Source: Steromphala cineraria (Eukaryota > Mollusca > Gastropoda > Trochida > Trochidae). From it: a stretch of DNA of 64,000 nucleotides. Below are positions 1-14,528 of this stretch, one piece after another. A program made the translations under genes and the position numbers. A model generated the notes under the pieces. The model had not been told where the DNA came from. It did not search any database and was given only the letters and a program-made list of their open reading frames with translations. The DNA lies in NCBI GenBank assembly GCA_916613615.1, contig OU744731.1, positions 49,638,645 to 49,702,644 on the forward strand, given 5' to 3'. Within the stretch, counting starts at the first letter, position 1, and the number at the start of each line of letters is the position of its first letter.

Positions 1-799
1 TGGTGGTGGGGTGGGTATAAGGCTATGCAGTGTCTTCTTGCCATTTTGGACTAAAAAGGTCAACTTCGAATTTCTTATTAAAAACTAGCAGAAGTTGTGC
101 TAAAGATCCCCGGAACAAGTACCGATCGACAGAAATTGATTTCAAGGAGACAACATTTCGCCCCTGGGTCACCTCTGGGGGGTGGAGAGGGTATGCAGTG
201 TTTTCTTGCCATTTTGGACTAAAAAGGTCAACATCGAATTTCTGATTAAAAACTAGCAGAAGTTGTTGCTAAGGGTCCCCGGAACAAGTACAGATCGACA
301 GAAATTGATTTCAAGGAGAGAAGATTTTGCCCCTGGGTCACCTCTGGGGATGGGGTGGGCATGCAGTGTTTTCTTGCCATTTTGGACTAAAAAGGTCAAC
401 TTCGAATTTCTGATTAAAAACTAGCAAAAATTGTGGTAAGGGTCCCCGGAACAAGTACCGATCGACAGAAATTGATTTCAAGGAGACAAGATTTTGCCCC
501 TGGGTCACCTCTGGGGGTAGGGTGGGTATAAGGCTATGCAGTGTCTTCTTGCCATTTTGGACTAAAAAGGTCAACTTCGAATTTCTTATTAAAAACTAGC
601 AGAAGTTGTGCTAAGGGTCCCAAGAACAAGTACAGATCGACAGAAATTGATTTCAAGGAGACAAGATTTTGCCCCTGGGTCACCTCTGGGGATGGGGTGG
701 GCATGCAGTGTTTTCTTGCCATTTTGGACTTAAAAGGTCAACTTCGAAATTCTGATTAAAAACTAGTAGAAGTTGTGCTAAGGATCCCCGGAACAAGTA

Positions 800-3700
800 C
801 CGATCGACAGAAATTGATTTCAAGGAGAGAAGATTTTGCCCCTTGGTCACCTCTGGGGGTGGGTTGGGTTTATGCAGTGTTTTCTTGCCATTTTGGACTC
901 ATGAGGTCAACTTCGAATTTCTGATTAAAAACTAGCAGAAGTTGTGCTAAGGGTCCCCGGAACAAGTACCGATTGACAGAAATTGATTTCAAGGAGACAA
1001 GATTTCGCCCCTGGGTCACCTCTGGGGATGGGGTGGGCATGCAGTGTTTTCTTGCCATTTTGGACTTAAAAGGTCAACTTCGAATTTCTGATGAAAAACT
1101 AGCAGAAGTTGTGCTAAGGATCCCCGGAACAAGTACCGATCGACAGAAATTGATTTCAAGGAGACAAGATTTTGCCCCTGGGTCACCTCTGGGGGTAGGG
1201 TGGGTATAAGGCTATGCAGTGTCTTCTTGCCATTTTGGACTAAAAAGGTCAACTTCGAATTTCTTATTAAAAACTAGCAGAAGTTGTGCTAAGGGTCCCC
1301 AGAACAAGTACCGATCGACAGAAATTGATTTCAAGGAGAGAAGATTTTGCCCATGGGTCACCTCTGGGGGTAGGGTGGGTATAAGGCTATGCAGTGTCTT
1401 CTTGCCATTTTGGACTAAAAAGGTCAACTTCGAATTTCTTATTAAAAACTAGCAGAAGTTGTGCTAAGGGTCCCCGGAACAAGTACAGATCGACAGAAAT
1501 TGATTTCAAGGAGACAAGATTTTGCCCCTGGGTCACCTCTGGGGATGGGGTGGGCATGCAGTGTTTTCTTGCCATTTTGGACTAAAAAGGTCAACTTCGA
1601 ATTTCTGATTAAAAACTAGCAAAAATTGTGGTAAGGGTCCCCGGAACAAGTACCGATCGACAGAAATTGATTTCAAGGAGACAAGATTTTGCCCCTGGGT
1701 CACCTCTGGGGGTAGGGTGGGTATAAGGCTATGCAGTGTCTTCTTGCCATTTTGGACTAAAAAGGTCAACTTCGAATTTCTTATTAAAAACTAGCAGAAG
1801 TTGTGCTAAGGGTCCCAAGAACAAGTACCGATCGACAGAAATTGATTTCAAGGAGACAACATTTCGCCCCTGGGTCACCTCTGGGGGGTGGAGAGGGTAT
1901 GCAGTGTTTTCTTGCCATTTTGGACTAAAAAGGTCAACATCGAATTTCTGATTAAAAACTAGCAGAAGTTGTTGCTAAGGGTCCCCGGAACAAGTACAGA
2001 TCGACAGAAATTGATTTCAAGGAGAGAAGATTTTGCCCCCGGGTCACCTCTGGGGATGGGGTGGGCATGCAGTGTTTTCTTGCCATTTTGGACTAAAAAG
2101 GTCAACTTCGAATTTCTGATTAAAAACTAGCAAAAATTGTGGTAAGGGTCCCCGGAACAAGTACAGATTGACAGAAATTGATTTCAAGGAGACATGATTT
2201 TGCCCCTGGGTCACCTCTGGGGGTAGGGTGGGTATAAGGCTATGCAGTGTCTTCTTGCCATTTTGGACTAAAAAGGTCAACTTCGAATTTCTTATTAAAA
2301 ACTAGCAGAAGTTGTGCTAAGGGTCCCAAGAACAAGTACAGATCGACAGAAATTGATTTCAAGGAGACAGGATTTTGCCCCTGGGTCACCTCTTGGGATG
2401 GGGTGGGCATGCAGTGTTTTCTTGCCATTTTGGACTTAAAAGATCAACTTCGAATTTCTGATTAAAAACTAGCAGAAGTTGTGCTAAGGATCCCCGGAAC
2501 AAATACCGATCGACAGAAATTGATTTCAAGGAGACAAGATTTTGCCCCTGGGTCACCTCTGGGGGTAGGGTGGGTATAAGGCTATGCAGTGTCTTCTTGC
2601 CATTTTGGACTAAAAAGGTCAACTTCGAATTTCTTATTAAAAACTAGCAGAAGTTGTGCTAAGGGTCCCCGGAACAAGTACAGATCGACAGAAATTGATT
2701 TCAAGGAGAGAAGATTTTGCCCCTTGGTCACCTCTGGGGATGGGGTGGGCATGCAGTGTTTTCTTGCCATTTTGGACTAAAAAGGTCAACTTCGAATTTC
2801 TTATTAAAAACTAGCAGAAGTTGTGCTAAAGATCCCCGGAACAAGTACCCATCGACAGAAATTGATTTCAAGGAGACAATATTTTGCCCCTGGGTCACCT
2901 CTGGGGGGTGGAGAGGGTATGCAGTGTTTTCTTGCCATTTTGGCCTCACAAGGTCAACTTCGAAATTCTGATTAAAAACTAGCAGAAGTTGTGCTAAGGG
3001 TCCCCGGAACAAGTACCGATCGACAGAAATTGATTTCAAGGAGAGAAGATTTTGCCCCTTGGTCACCTCTGGGGGTGGGTTGGGTTTATGCAGTGTTTTC
3101 TTGCCATTTTGGACTCATGAGGTCAACTTCGAATTTCTGATTAAAAACTAGCAGAAGTTGTGCTAAGGGTCCCCGGAACAAGTACCGATTGACAGAAATT
3201 GATTTCAAGGAGACAAGATTTCGCCCCTGGGTCACCTCTGGGGATGGGGTGGGCATGCAGTGTTTTCTTGCCATTTTGGACTTAAAAGGTCAACTTCGAA
3301 TTTCTGATGAAAAACTAGCAGAAGTTGTGCTAAGGATCCCCGGAACAAGTACCGATCGACAGAAATTGATTTCAAGGAGACAAGATTTTGCCCCTGGGTC
3401 ACCTCTGGGGGTAGGGTGGGTATAAGGCTATGCAGTGTCTTCTTGCCATTTTGGACTAAAAAGGTCAACTTCGAATTTCTTATTAAAAACTAGCAGAAGT
3501 TGTGCTAAGGGTCCCCAGAACAAGTACCGATCGACAGAAATTGATTTCAAGGAGAGAAGATTTTGCCCATGGGTCACCTCTGGGGGTAGGGTGGGTATAA
3601 TGCTATGCAGTGTCTTCTTGCCATTTTGGACTAAAAAGGTCAACTTCGAATTTCTTATTAAAAACTAGCAGAAGTTGTGCTAAGGGTCCCCGGAACAAGT

Positions 3701-5217
3701 ACAGATCGACAGAAATTGATTTCAAGGAGACAAGATTTTGCCCCTGGGTCACCTCTGGGGATGGGGTGGGCATGCAGTGTTTTCTTGCCATTTTGGACTA
3801 AAAAGGTCAACTTCGAATTTCTGATTAAAAACTAGCAAAAATTGTGGTAAGGGTCCCCGGAACAAGTACCGATCGACAGAAATTGATTTCAAGGAGACAA
3901 GATTTTGCCCCTGGGTCACCTCTGGGGGTAGGGTGGGTATAAGGCTATGCAGTGTCTTCTTGCCATTTTGGACTAAAAAGGTCAACTTCGAATTTCTTAT
4001 TAAAAACTAGCAGAAGTTGTGCTAAGGGTCCCAAGAACAAGCACCGATCGACAGAAATTGATTTCAAGGAGACAACATTTCGCCCCTGGGTCACCTCTGG
4101 GGGGTGGAGAGGGTATGCAGTGTTTTCTTGCCATTTTGGACTAAAAAGGTCAACATCGAATTTCTGATTAAAAACTAGCAGAAGTTGTTGCTAAGGGTCC
4201 CCGGAACAAGTACAGATCGACAGAAATTGATTTCAAGGAGAGAAGATTTTGCCCCCGGGTCACCTCTGGGGATGGGGTGGGCATGCAGTGTTTTCTTGCC
4301 ATTTTGGACTAAAAAGGTCAACTTCGAATTTCTGATTAAAAACTAGCAAAAATTGTGGTAAGGGTCCCCGGAACAAGTACAGATCGACAGAAATTGATTT
4401 CAAGGAGACATGATTTTGCCCCTGGGTCACCTCTGGGGGTAGGGTGGGTATAAGGCTATGCAGTGTCTTCTTGCCATTTTGGACTAAAAAGGTCAACTTC
4501 GAATTTCTTATTAAAAACTAGCAGAAGTTGTGCTAAGGGTCCCAAGAACAAGTACAGATCGACAGAAATTGATTTCAAGGAGACAGGATTTTGCCCCTGG
4601 GTCACCTCTTGGGATGGGGTGGGCATGCAGTGTTTTCTTGCCATTTTGGACTTAAAAGATCAACTTCGAATTTCTGATTAAAAACTAGCAGAAGTTGTGC
4701 TAAGGATCCCCGGAACAAATACCGATCGACAGAAATTGATTTCAAGGAGACAAGATTTTGCCCCTGGGTCACCTCTGGGGGTAGGGTGGGTATAAGGCTA
4801 TGCAGTGTCTTCTTGCCATTTTGGACTAAAAAGGTCAACTTCGAATTTCTTATTAAAAACTAGCAGAATTTGTGCTAAGGGTCCCCGGAACAAGTACAGA
4901 TCGACAGAAATTGATTTCAAGGAGAGAAGATTTTGCCCCTTGGTCACCTCTGGGGATGGGGTGGGCATGCAGTGTTTTCTTGCCATTTTGGACTAAAAAG
5001 GTCAACTTCGAATTTCTTATTAAAAACTAGCAGAAGTTGTGCTAAAGATCCCCGGAACAAGTACCCATCGACAGAAATTGATTTCAAGGAGACAATATTT
5101 TGCCCCTGGGTCACCTCTGGGGGGTGGAGAGGGTATGCAGTGTTTTCTTGCCATTTTGGCCTCACAAGGTCAACTTCGAAATTCTGATTAAAAACTAGCA
5201 GAAGTTGTGCTAAGGGT
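800..5217 (+). repeat. Two copies of a 2216-bp higher-order repeat in satellite A
   Basis: Monomer variants repeat in the same order at a constant offset of 2216 bp (13 monomers). Examples are the 'actcatgagg' variant near 897 and again near 3113, and the 'cttaaaag' variant near 1067 and again near 3283. The two copies (about 800-3010 and 3010-5217) are almost identical, with scattered single-base differences such as 'aagtacc' versus 'aagcacc' near 1824/4040. Correspondence stops at about 5218, where the second copy reads 'ctcgaaacaagttcc'. This shows recent multi-monomer duplication. Confidence 0.85.
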
Positions 5218-8200
5218 CCTCGAAACAAGTTCCCGATCGACAGAAATTGATTTCAATGAGACAAGATTTCGCCCCTTGGTCACCTCTGGGGGTGGGTTGG
5301 GTTTATGCAGTGTCTTCTTGCCATTTTGGACTAAAAGGGTCAACTTCGAATTTCTGATTAAAAACTAGCAGAAGTTGTGCTAAGGGTCCCCGGAACAAGT
5401 ACAGATCGACAGAAATTGATTTCAAGGAGACATGATTTTGCCCTGGGTCACCTCTTGGGTTAGGGTGGGTATAAGGCTATGCAGTGTCTTCTTGCCATTT
5501 TGGACTAAAAGGTCAACTTCGAATTTCTTATTAAAAACTAGCAGAAGTTGTGCTAAAGATCCCCGGAACAAGTACCGATCGACAGAAATTGATTTCAAGG
5601 AGACAAGATTTTGCCCCTGGGTCACCTCTGGGGGTAGGGTGGGTATAAGGCTATGCAGTGTCTTCTTGCCATTTTGGACTAAAAAGGTCAACTTCGAATT
5701 TCTTATTAAAAACTAGCAGAAGTTGTGCTAAGGGTCCCCGGAACAAGTACAGATCGACAGAAATTGATTTCAAGGAGACAAGATTTTGCCCCTGGGTCAC
5801 CTCTGGGGATGGGGTGGGCATGCAGTGTTTTCTTGCCATTTTGGACTAAAAAGGTCAACTTCGAATTTCTTATTAAAAACTAGCAGAAGTTGTGGTAAGG
5901 GTCCCCGGAACAAGTACAGATCGACAGAAATTGATTTCAAGGAGACATGATTTTGCCCTGGGTCACCTCTTGGGTTAGGGTGGGTATAAGGCTATGCAGT
6001 GTCTTCTTGCCATTTTGGACTAAAAAGGTCAACTTCGAATTTCTTATTAAAAACTAGCAGAAGTTGTGCTAAGGGTCCCCGGAACAAGTACAGATCGACA
6101 GAAATTGATTTCAAGGAGACATGATTTTGCCCTGGGTCACCTCTTGGGTTAGGGTGGGTATAAGGCTATGCAGTGTCTTCTTGCCATTTTGGACTAAAAG
6201 GTCAACTTCGAATTTCTTATTTAAAACTAGCAGAAGTTGTGCTAAGGATCCCCGGAACAAGTACCGATCGACAGAAATTGATTTCAAGGAGACAAGATTT
6301 TGCCCCTGGGTCACCTCTGGGGGGTGGAGAGGCTATGCAGTGTCTTCTTGCCATTTTGGACTAAAAAGGTCAACTTCGAATTTCTTATTAAAAACTAGCA
6401 GAAGTTGTGCTAAGGGTCCCAAGAACAAGTACAGATCGACAGAAATTGATTTCAAGGAGACAGGATTTTGCCCCTGGGTCACCTCTTGGGATGGGGTGGG
6501 CATGCAGTGTTTTCTTGCCATTTTGGACTAAAAAGGTCAACTTCGAATTTCTGATTAAAAACTAGCAGAAGTTGTTGCTAAGGGTCCCCGGAACAAGTAC
6601 CGATCGACAGATATTGATTTCAAGGAGAGAAGATTTTGCCCCTGGGTCACCTCTGGTGGTGGGGTGGGTATAAGGCTATGCAGTGTCTTCTTGCCATTTT
6701 GGACTAAAAAGGTCAACTTCGAATTTCTTATTAAAAACTAGCAGAAGTTGTGCTAAAGATCCCCGGAACAAGTACCGATCGACAGAAATTGATTTCAAGG
6801 AGACAACATTTCGCCCCTGGGTCACCTCTGGGGGGTGGAGAGGGTATGCAGTGTTTTCTTGCCATTTTGGACTAAAAAGGTCAACATCGAATTTCTGATT
6901 AAAAACTAGCAGAAGTTGTTGCTAAGGGTCCCCGGAACAAGTACAGATCGACAGAAATTGATTTCAAGGAGAGAAGATTTTGCCCCCGGGTCACCTCTGG
7001 GGATGGGGTGGGCATGCAGTGTTTTCTTGCCATTTTGGACTAAAAAGATCAACTTCGAATTTCTGATTAAAAACTAGCAAAAATTGTGGTAAGGGTCCCC
7101 GGAACAAGTACAGATCGACAGAAATTGATTTCAAGGAGACATGATTTTGCCCCTGGGTCACCTCTGGGGGTAGGGTGGGTATAAGGCTATGCAGTGTCTT
7201 CTTGCCATTTTGGACTAAAAAGGTCAACTTCGAATTTCTTATTAAAAACTAGCAGAAGTTGTGCTAAGGGTCCCAAGAACAAGTACAGATCGACAGAAAT
7301 TGATTTCAAGGAGACAGGATTTTGCCCCTGGGTCACCTCTTGGGATGGGGTGGGCATGCAGTGTTTTCTTGCCATTTTGGACTTAAAAGATCAACTTCGA
7401 ATTTCTGATTAAAAACTAGCAGAAGTTGTGCTAAGGATCCCCGGAACAAATACCGATCGACAGAAATTGATTTCAAGGAGACAAGATTTTGCCCCTGGGT
7501 CACCTCTGGGGGTAGGGTGGGTATAAGGCTATGCAGTGTCTTCTTGCCATTTTGGACTAAAAAGGTCAACTTCGAATTTCTTATTAAAAACTAGCAGAAG
7601 TTGTGCTAAGGGTCCCCGGAACAAGTACAGATCGACAGAAATTGATTTCAAGGAGAGAAGATTTTGCCCCTTGGGCACCTCTGGGGATGGGGTGGGCATG
7701 CAGTGTTTTCTTGCCATTTTGGACTAAAAAGGTCAACTTCGAATTTCTTATTAAAAACTAGCAGAAGTTGTGCTAAAGATCCCCGGAACAAGTACCCATC
7801 GACAGAAATTGATTTCAAGGAGACAATATTTTGCCCCTGGGTCACCTCTGGGGGGTGGAGAGGGTATGCAGTGTTTTCTTGCCATTTTGGCCTCACAAGG
7901 TCAACTTCGAAATTCTGATTAAAAACTAGCAGAAGTTGTGCTAAGGGTCCTCGAAACAAGTTCCCGATCGACAGAAATTGATTTCAATGAGACAAGATTT
8001 CGCCCCTTGGTCACCTCTGGGGGTGGGTTGGGTTTATGCAGTGTCTTCTTGCCATTTTGGACTAAAAGGGTCAACTTCGAATTTCTGATTAAAAACTAGC
8101 AGAAGTTGTGCTAAGGGTCCCCGGAACAAGTACAGATCGACAGAAATTGATTTCAAGGAGACATGATTTTGCCCTGGGTCACCTCTTGGGTTAGGGTGGG

Positions 8201-9060
8201 TATAAGGCTATGCAGTGTCTTCTTGCCATTTTGGACTAAAAGGTCAACTTCGAATTTCTTATTAAAAACTAGCAGAAGTTGTGCTAAAGATCCCCGGAAC
8301 AAGTACCGATCGACAGAAATTGATTTCAAGGAGACAAGATTTTGCCCCTGGGTCACCTCTGGGGGTAGGGTGGGTATAAGGCTATGCAGTGTCTTCTTGC
8401 CATTTTGGACTAAAAAGGTCAACTTCGAATTTCTTATTAAAAACTAGCAGAAGTTGTGCTAAGGGTCCCCGGAACAAGTACAGATCGACAGAAATTGATT
8501 TCAAGGAGACAAGATTTTGCCCCTGGGTCACCTCTGGGGATGGGGTGGGCATGCAGTGTTTTCTTGCCATTTTGGACTAAAAAGGTCAACTTCGAATTTC
8601 TTATTAAAAACTAGCAGAAGTTGTGCTAAGGGTCCCCGGAACAAGTACAGATCGACAGAAATTGATTTCAAGGAGACATGATTTTGCCCTGGGTCACCTC
8701 TTGGGTTAGGGTGGGTATAAGGCTATGCAGTGTCTTCTTGCCATTTTGGACTAAAAAGGTCAACTTCGAATTTCTTATTAAAAACTAGCAGAAGTTGTGC
8801 TAAGGGTCCCCGGAACAAGTACAGATCGACAGAAATTGATTTCAAGGAGACATGATTTTGCCCTGGGTCACCTCTTGGGTTAGGGTGGGTATAAGGCTAT
8901 GCAGTGTCTTCTTGCCATTTTGGACTAAAAGGTCAACTTCGAATTTCTTATTTAAAACTAGCAGAAGTTGTGCTAAGGATCCCCGGAACAAGTACCGATC
9001 GACAGAAATTGATTTCAAGGAGACAAGATTTTGCCCCTGGGTCACCTCTGGGGGGTGGAG
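4050..9060 (+). repeat. 2731-bp (16-monomer) higher-order repeat in satellite A
   Basis: Variant order in about 4050-6330 recurs in about 6780-9060 at a constant offset of 2731 bp. Examples are the monomers with 'ctcacaaggtc' (near 5161 and 7892) and with 'acatgattttgccctggg' (near 5430 and 8161). This register overlaps the 2216-bp one, so the array was built by several unequal exchanges of different sizes. The variant blocks near 8153 and 9864 (1711 bp apart) and near 9864 and 11737 (1873 bp apart) are further multi-monomer steps of about 10 and 11 monomers. Confidence 0.75.
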
Positions 9061-12000
9061 AGGGTATGCAGTGTTTTCTTGCCATTTTGGACTAAAAAGG
9101 TCAACATCGAATTTCTTATTAAAAACTAGCAGAAGTTGTGCTAAGGGTCCCAAGAACAAGTAAAGATCGACAGAAATTGATTTCAAGGAGACAAGATTTT
9201 GCCCCTGGGTCACCTCTGGGAGTAGGGTGGGTATAAGGCTATGCAGTGTCTTCTTGCCATTTTGGACTAAAAAGGTCAACTTCGAATTTCTTATTAAAAA
9301 CTAGCAGAAGTTGTGCTAAAGATCCCCGGAACAAGTACCGATCGACAGAAATTGATTTCAAGGAGACAAGATTTTGCCCCTGGGTCACCTCTGGGGATGG
9401 GGTGGGCATGCAGTGTTTTCTTGCCATTTTGGACTAAAAAGGTCAACTTCGAATTTCTTATTAAAAACTAGCAGAAGTTGTGCTAAAGATCCCCGGAACA
9501 AGTACCGATCGACAGAAATTGATTTCAAGGAGACAAGATTTTGCCCCTGGGTCACCTCTGGGGGGGTGGAGAGGGTATGCAGTGTTTTCTTGCCATTTTG
9601 GCCTCACAAGGTCAACTTCGAAATTCTGATTAAAAACTAGCAGAAGTTGTGCTAAGGGTCCTCGAAACAAGTTCCCGATCGACAGAAATTGATTTCAATG
9701 AGACAAGATTTCGCCCCTTGGTCACCTCTGGGGGTGGGTTGGGTTTATGCAGTGTCTTCTTGCCATTTTGGACTAAAAGGGTCAACTTCGAATTTCTGAT
9801 TAAAAACTAGCAGAAGTTGTGCTAAGGGTCCCCGGAACAAGTACAGATCGACAGAAATTGATTTCAAGGAGACATGATTTTGCCCTGGGTCACCTCTTGG
9901 GTTAGGGTGGGTATAAGGCTATGCAGTGTCTTCTTGCCATTTTGGACTAAAAGGTCAACTTCGAATTTCTTATTAAAAACTAGCAGAAGTTGTGCTAAAG
10001 ATCCCCGGAACAAGTACCGATCGACAGAAATTGATTTCAAGGAGACAAGATTTTGCCCCTGGGTCACCTCTGGGGGTAGGGTGGGTATAAGGCTATGCAG
10101 TGTCTTCTTGCCATTTTGGACTAAAAAGGTCAACTTCGAATTTCTTATTAAAAACTAGCAGAAGTTGTGCTAAGGGTCCCCGGAACAAGTACAGATCGAC
10201 AGAAATTGATTTCAAGGAGACAAGATTTTGCCCCTGGGTCACCTCTGGGGATGGGGTGGGCATGCAGTGTTTTCTTGCCATTTTGGACTAAAAAGGTCAA
10301 CTTCGAATTTCTGATTAAAAACTAGCAGAAGTTGTGCTAAGGATCCCCGGAACAAGTACCGATCGACAGAAATTGATTTCAAGGAGACAAGATTTTGCCC
10401 CTGGGTCACCTCTGGGGGGTGGAGAGGGTATGCAGTGTTTTCTTGCCATTTTGGACTAAAAAGGTCAACATCGAATTTCTTATTAAAAACTAGCAGAAGT
10501 TGTGCTAAGGGTCCCAAGAACAAGTACAGATCGACAGAAATTGATTTCAAGGAGACAGGATTTTGCCCCTGGGTCACCTCTGGGGATGGGGTGGGCATGC
10601 AGTGTTTTCTTGCCATTTTGGACTAAAAATGTCAACTTCGAATTTCTGATTAAAAACTAGCAAAAATTATGGTAAGGGTCCCCGGAACAAGTACCGATCG
10701 ACAGAAATTGATTTCAAGGAGACAAGATTTTGCCCCTGGGTCACCTCTGGGGGTAGGGTGGGTATAAGGCTATGCAGTGTCTTCTTGCCATTTTGGACTA
10801 AAAAGGTCAACTTCGAATTTCTTATTAAAAACTAGCAGAAGTTGTGCTAAGGGTCCCAAGAACAAGTACAGATCGACAGAAATTGATTTCAAGGAGACAG
10901 GATTTTGCCCCTGGGTCACCTCTTGGGATGGGGTGGGCATGCAGTGTTTTCTTGCCATTTTGGACTAAAAAGGTCAACTTCGAATTTCTGATTAAAAACT
11001 AGCAGAAGTTGTTGCTAAGGGTCCCCGGAACAAGTACCGATCGACAGATATTGATTTCAAGGAGAGAAGATTTTGCCCCTGGGTCACCTCTGGTGGTGGG
11101 ATGGGTATAAGGCTATGCAGTGTCTTCTTGCCATTTTGGACTAAAAAGGTCAACTTCGAATTTCTTATTAAAAACTAGCAGAAGTTGTGCTAAGGGTCCC
11201 CGGAACAAGTACAGATCGACAGAAATTGATATCAAGGAGAGAAGATTTTGCCCCTTGGTCACCTCTGGGGATGGGGTGGGCATGCAGTGTTTTCTTGCCA
11301 TTTTGGACTAAAAAGGTCAACTTCGAATTTCTTATTAAAAACTAGCAGAAGTTGTGCTAAAGATCCCCGGAACAAGTACCGATCGACAGAAATTGATTTC
11401 AAGGAGACAAGATTTTGCCCTTGGGTCACCTCTGGGGGGTGGAGAGGGTATGCAGTGTTTTCTTGCCATTTTGGCCTCACAAGGTCAACTTCGAATTTCT
11501 GATTAAAAACTAGCAGAAGTTGTGCTAAGGGTCCTCGAAACAAGTTCCCGATCGACAGAAATTGATTTCAATGAGACAAGATTTCGCCCCTTGGTCACCT
11601 CTGGGGGTGGGTTGGGTTAATGCAGTGTCTTCTTGCCATTTTGGACTAAAAGGGTCAACTTCGAATTTCTGATTAAAAACTAGCAGAAGTTGTGCTAAGG
11701 GTTCCCGGAACAAGTACAGATCGACAGAAATTGATTTCAAGGAGACATGATTTTGCCCTGGGTCACCTCTTGGGTTAGGGTGGGTATAAGGCTATGCAGT
11801 GTCTTCTTGCCATTTTGGACTAAAAGGTCAACTTCGAATTTCTTATTAAAAACTAGCAGAAGTTGTGCTAAAGATCCCCGGAACAAGTACCGATCGACAG
11901 AAATTGATTTCAAGGAGACAAGATTTTGCCCCTGGGTCACCTCTGGGGGTAGGGTGGGTATAAGGCTATGCAGTGTCTTCTTGCCATTTTGGACTAAAAA

Positions 12001-14528
12001 GGTCAACTTCGAATTTCTTATTAAAAACTAGCAGAAGTTGTGCTAAGGGTCCCCGGAACAAGTACAGATCGACAGAAATTGATTTCAAGGAGACAAGATT
12101 TTGCCCCTGGGTCACCTCTGGGGATGGGGTGGGCATGCAGTGTTTTCTTGCCATTTTGGACTAAAAAGGTCAACTTCGAATTTCTGATTAAAAACTAGCA
12201 GAAGTTGTGCTAAGGATCCCCGGAACAAGTACCGATCGACAGAAATTGATTTCAAGGAGACAAGATTTTGCCCCTGGGTCACCTCTGGGGGGTGGAGAGG
12301 GTATGCAGTGTTTTCTTGCCATTTTGGACTAAAAAGGTCAACATCGAATTTCTTATTAAAAACTAGCAGAAGTTGTGCTAAGGGTCCCAAGAACAAGTAC
12401 AGATCGACAGAAATTGATTTCAAGGAGACAGGATTTTGCCCCTGGGTCACCTCTTGGGATGGGGTGGGCATGCAGTGTTTTCTTGCCATTTTGGACTTAA
12501 AAGGTCAACTTCGAATTTCTGATTAAAAACTAGCAGAAGTTGTGCTAAGGATCCCCGGAACAAATACCGATCGACAGAAATTGATTTCAAGGAGACAAGA
12601 TTTTGCCCCTGGGTCACCTCTGGGGGTAGGGTGGGTATAAGGCTATGCAGTGTCTTCTTGCCATTTTGGACTAAAAAGGTCAACTTCGAATTTCTTATTA
12701 AAAACTAGCAGAAGTTGTGCTAAGGATCCCCGGAACAAGTACAGATCGACAGAAATTGATTTCAAGGAGAGAAGATTTTGCCCCTGGGTCACCTCTGGGG
12801 ATGGGGTGGGCATGCAGTGTTTTCTTGCCATTTTGGACTAAAAAGGTCAACTTCGAATTTCTGATTAAAAACTAGTAGAAGTTGTGCTAAGGATCCCCGG
12901 AACAAGTACCGATCGACAGAAATTGATTTCAAGGAGACAAGATTTTGCCCCTGGGTCACCTCTGGGGTTAGGGTGGGTATAAGGCTATGCAGTGTCTTCT
13001 TGCCATTTTGGACTAAAAGGGTCAACTTCGAATTTCTGATTAAAAACTAGCAGAAGTTGTGCTAAGGATCCCCGGAACAAGTACCGATCGACAGATATTG
13101 ATTTCAAGGAGAGAAGATTTTGCCCCTGGGTCACCTCTGGTGGTGGGGTGGGTATAAGGCTATGCAGTGTCTTCTTGCCATTTTGGACTAAAAAGGTCAA
13201 CTTCGAATTTCTTATTAAAAACTAGCAGAAGTTGTGCTAAGGGTCCCAAGAACAAGTACAGATCGACAGAAATTGATTTCAAGGAGACAGGATTTTGCCC
13301 CTGGGTCACCTCTTGGGATGGGGTGGGCATGCAGTGTTTTCTTGCCATTTTGGACTAAAAAGGTCAACTTCGAATTTCTGATTAAAAACTAGCAGAAGTT
13401 GTTGCTAAGGGTCCCCGGAACAAGTACCGATCGACAGATATTGATTTCAAGGAGAGAAGATTTTGCCCCTGGGTCACCTCTGGTGGTGGGGTGGGTATAA
13501 GGCTATGCAGTGTCTTCTTGCCATTTTGGACTAAAAAGGTCAACTTCGAATTTCTTATTAAAAACTAGCAGAAGTTGTGCTAAAGATCCCCGGAACAAGT
13601 ACCGATGGACAGAAATTGATTTCAAGGAGACAACATTTCGCCCCTGGGTCACCTCTGGGGGGTGGAGAGGGTATGCAGTGTTTTCTTGCCATTTTGGACT
13701 AAAAAGGTCAACATCGAATTTCTGATTAAAAACTAGCAGAAGTTGTTGCTAAGGGTCCCCGGAACAAGTACAGATCGACAGAAATTGATTTCAAGGAGAG
13801 AAGATTTTGCCCCTGGGTCACCTCTGGGGATGGGGTGGGCATGCAGTGTTTTCTTGCCATTTTGGACTAAAAAGGTCAACTTCGAATTTCTGATTAAAAA
13901 CTAGCAAAAATTGTGGTAAGGGTCCCCGGAACAAGTACCGATCGACAGAATTGATTTCAAGGAGACAAGATTTTGCCCCTGGGTCACCTCTGGGGGTAGG
14001 GTGGGTATAAGGCTATGCAGTGTCTTCTTGCCATTTTGGACTAAAAAGGTCAACTTCGAATTTCTTATTAAAAACTAGCAGAAGTTGTGCTAAGGGTCCC
14101 CAGAACAAGTACAGATCGACAGAAATTGATTTCAAGGAGACAAGATTTTGCCCCTGGGTCACCTCTGGGAGTAGGGTGGGTATAAGGCTATGCAGTGTCT
14201 TCTTGCCATTTTGGACTAAAAAGGTCAACTTCGAATTTCTTATTAAAAACTAGCAGAAGTTGTGCTAAGGGTCCCCGGAACAACTACAGATCGACAGAAA
14301 TTGATTTCAAGGAGAGAAGATTTTGCCCCTGGGTCACCTCTGGGGGTGGGTTTGGTATATGCAGTGTTTTCTTGCCATTTAGGATTAAAAGGGGCAACTT
14401 CGAATTTTTGATTAAAAACTAGCAGAAGTTGTTGCTAAGGGTCCCCGGAACAAGTACAGATCGACAGAAATTGATTTCAAGGAGAGAAGATTTTGCCCCT
14501 GGGTCACCTCTGGGGATGGGGTGGGCAT

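Noticed and set aside
6121..6531. 136-codon open frame in satellite A, and the many similar frames on both strands
   Set aside because: They repeat with the monomer, run through the same sequence on both strands, and change length with single-base monomer variants. They are by-products of the tandem repeat.
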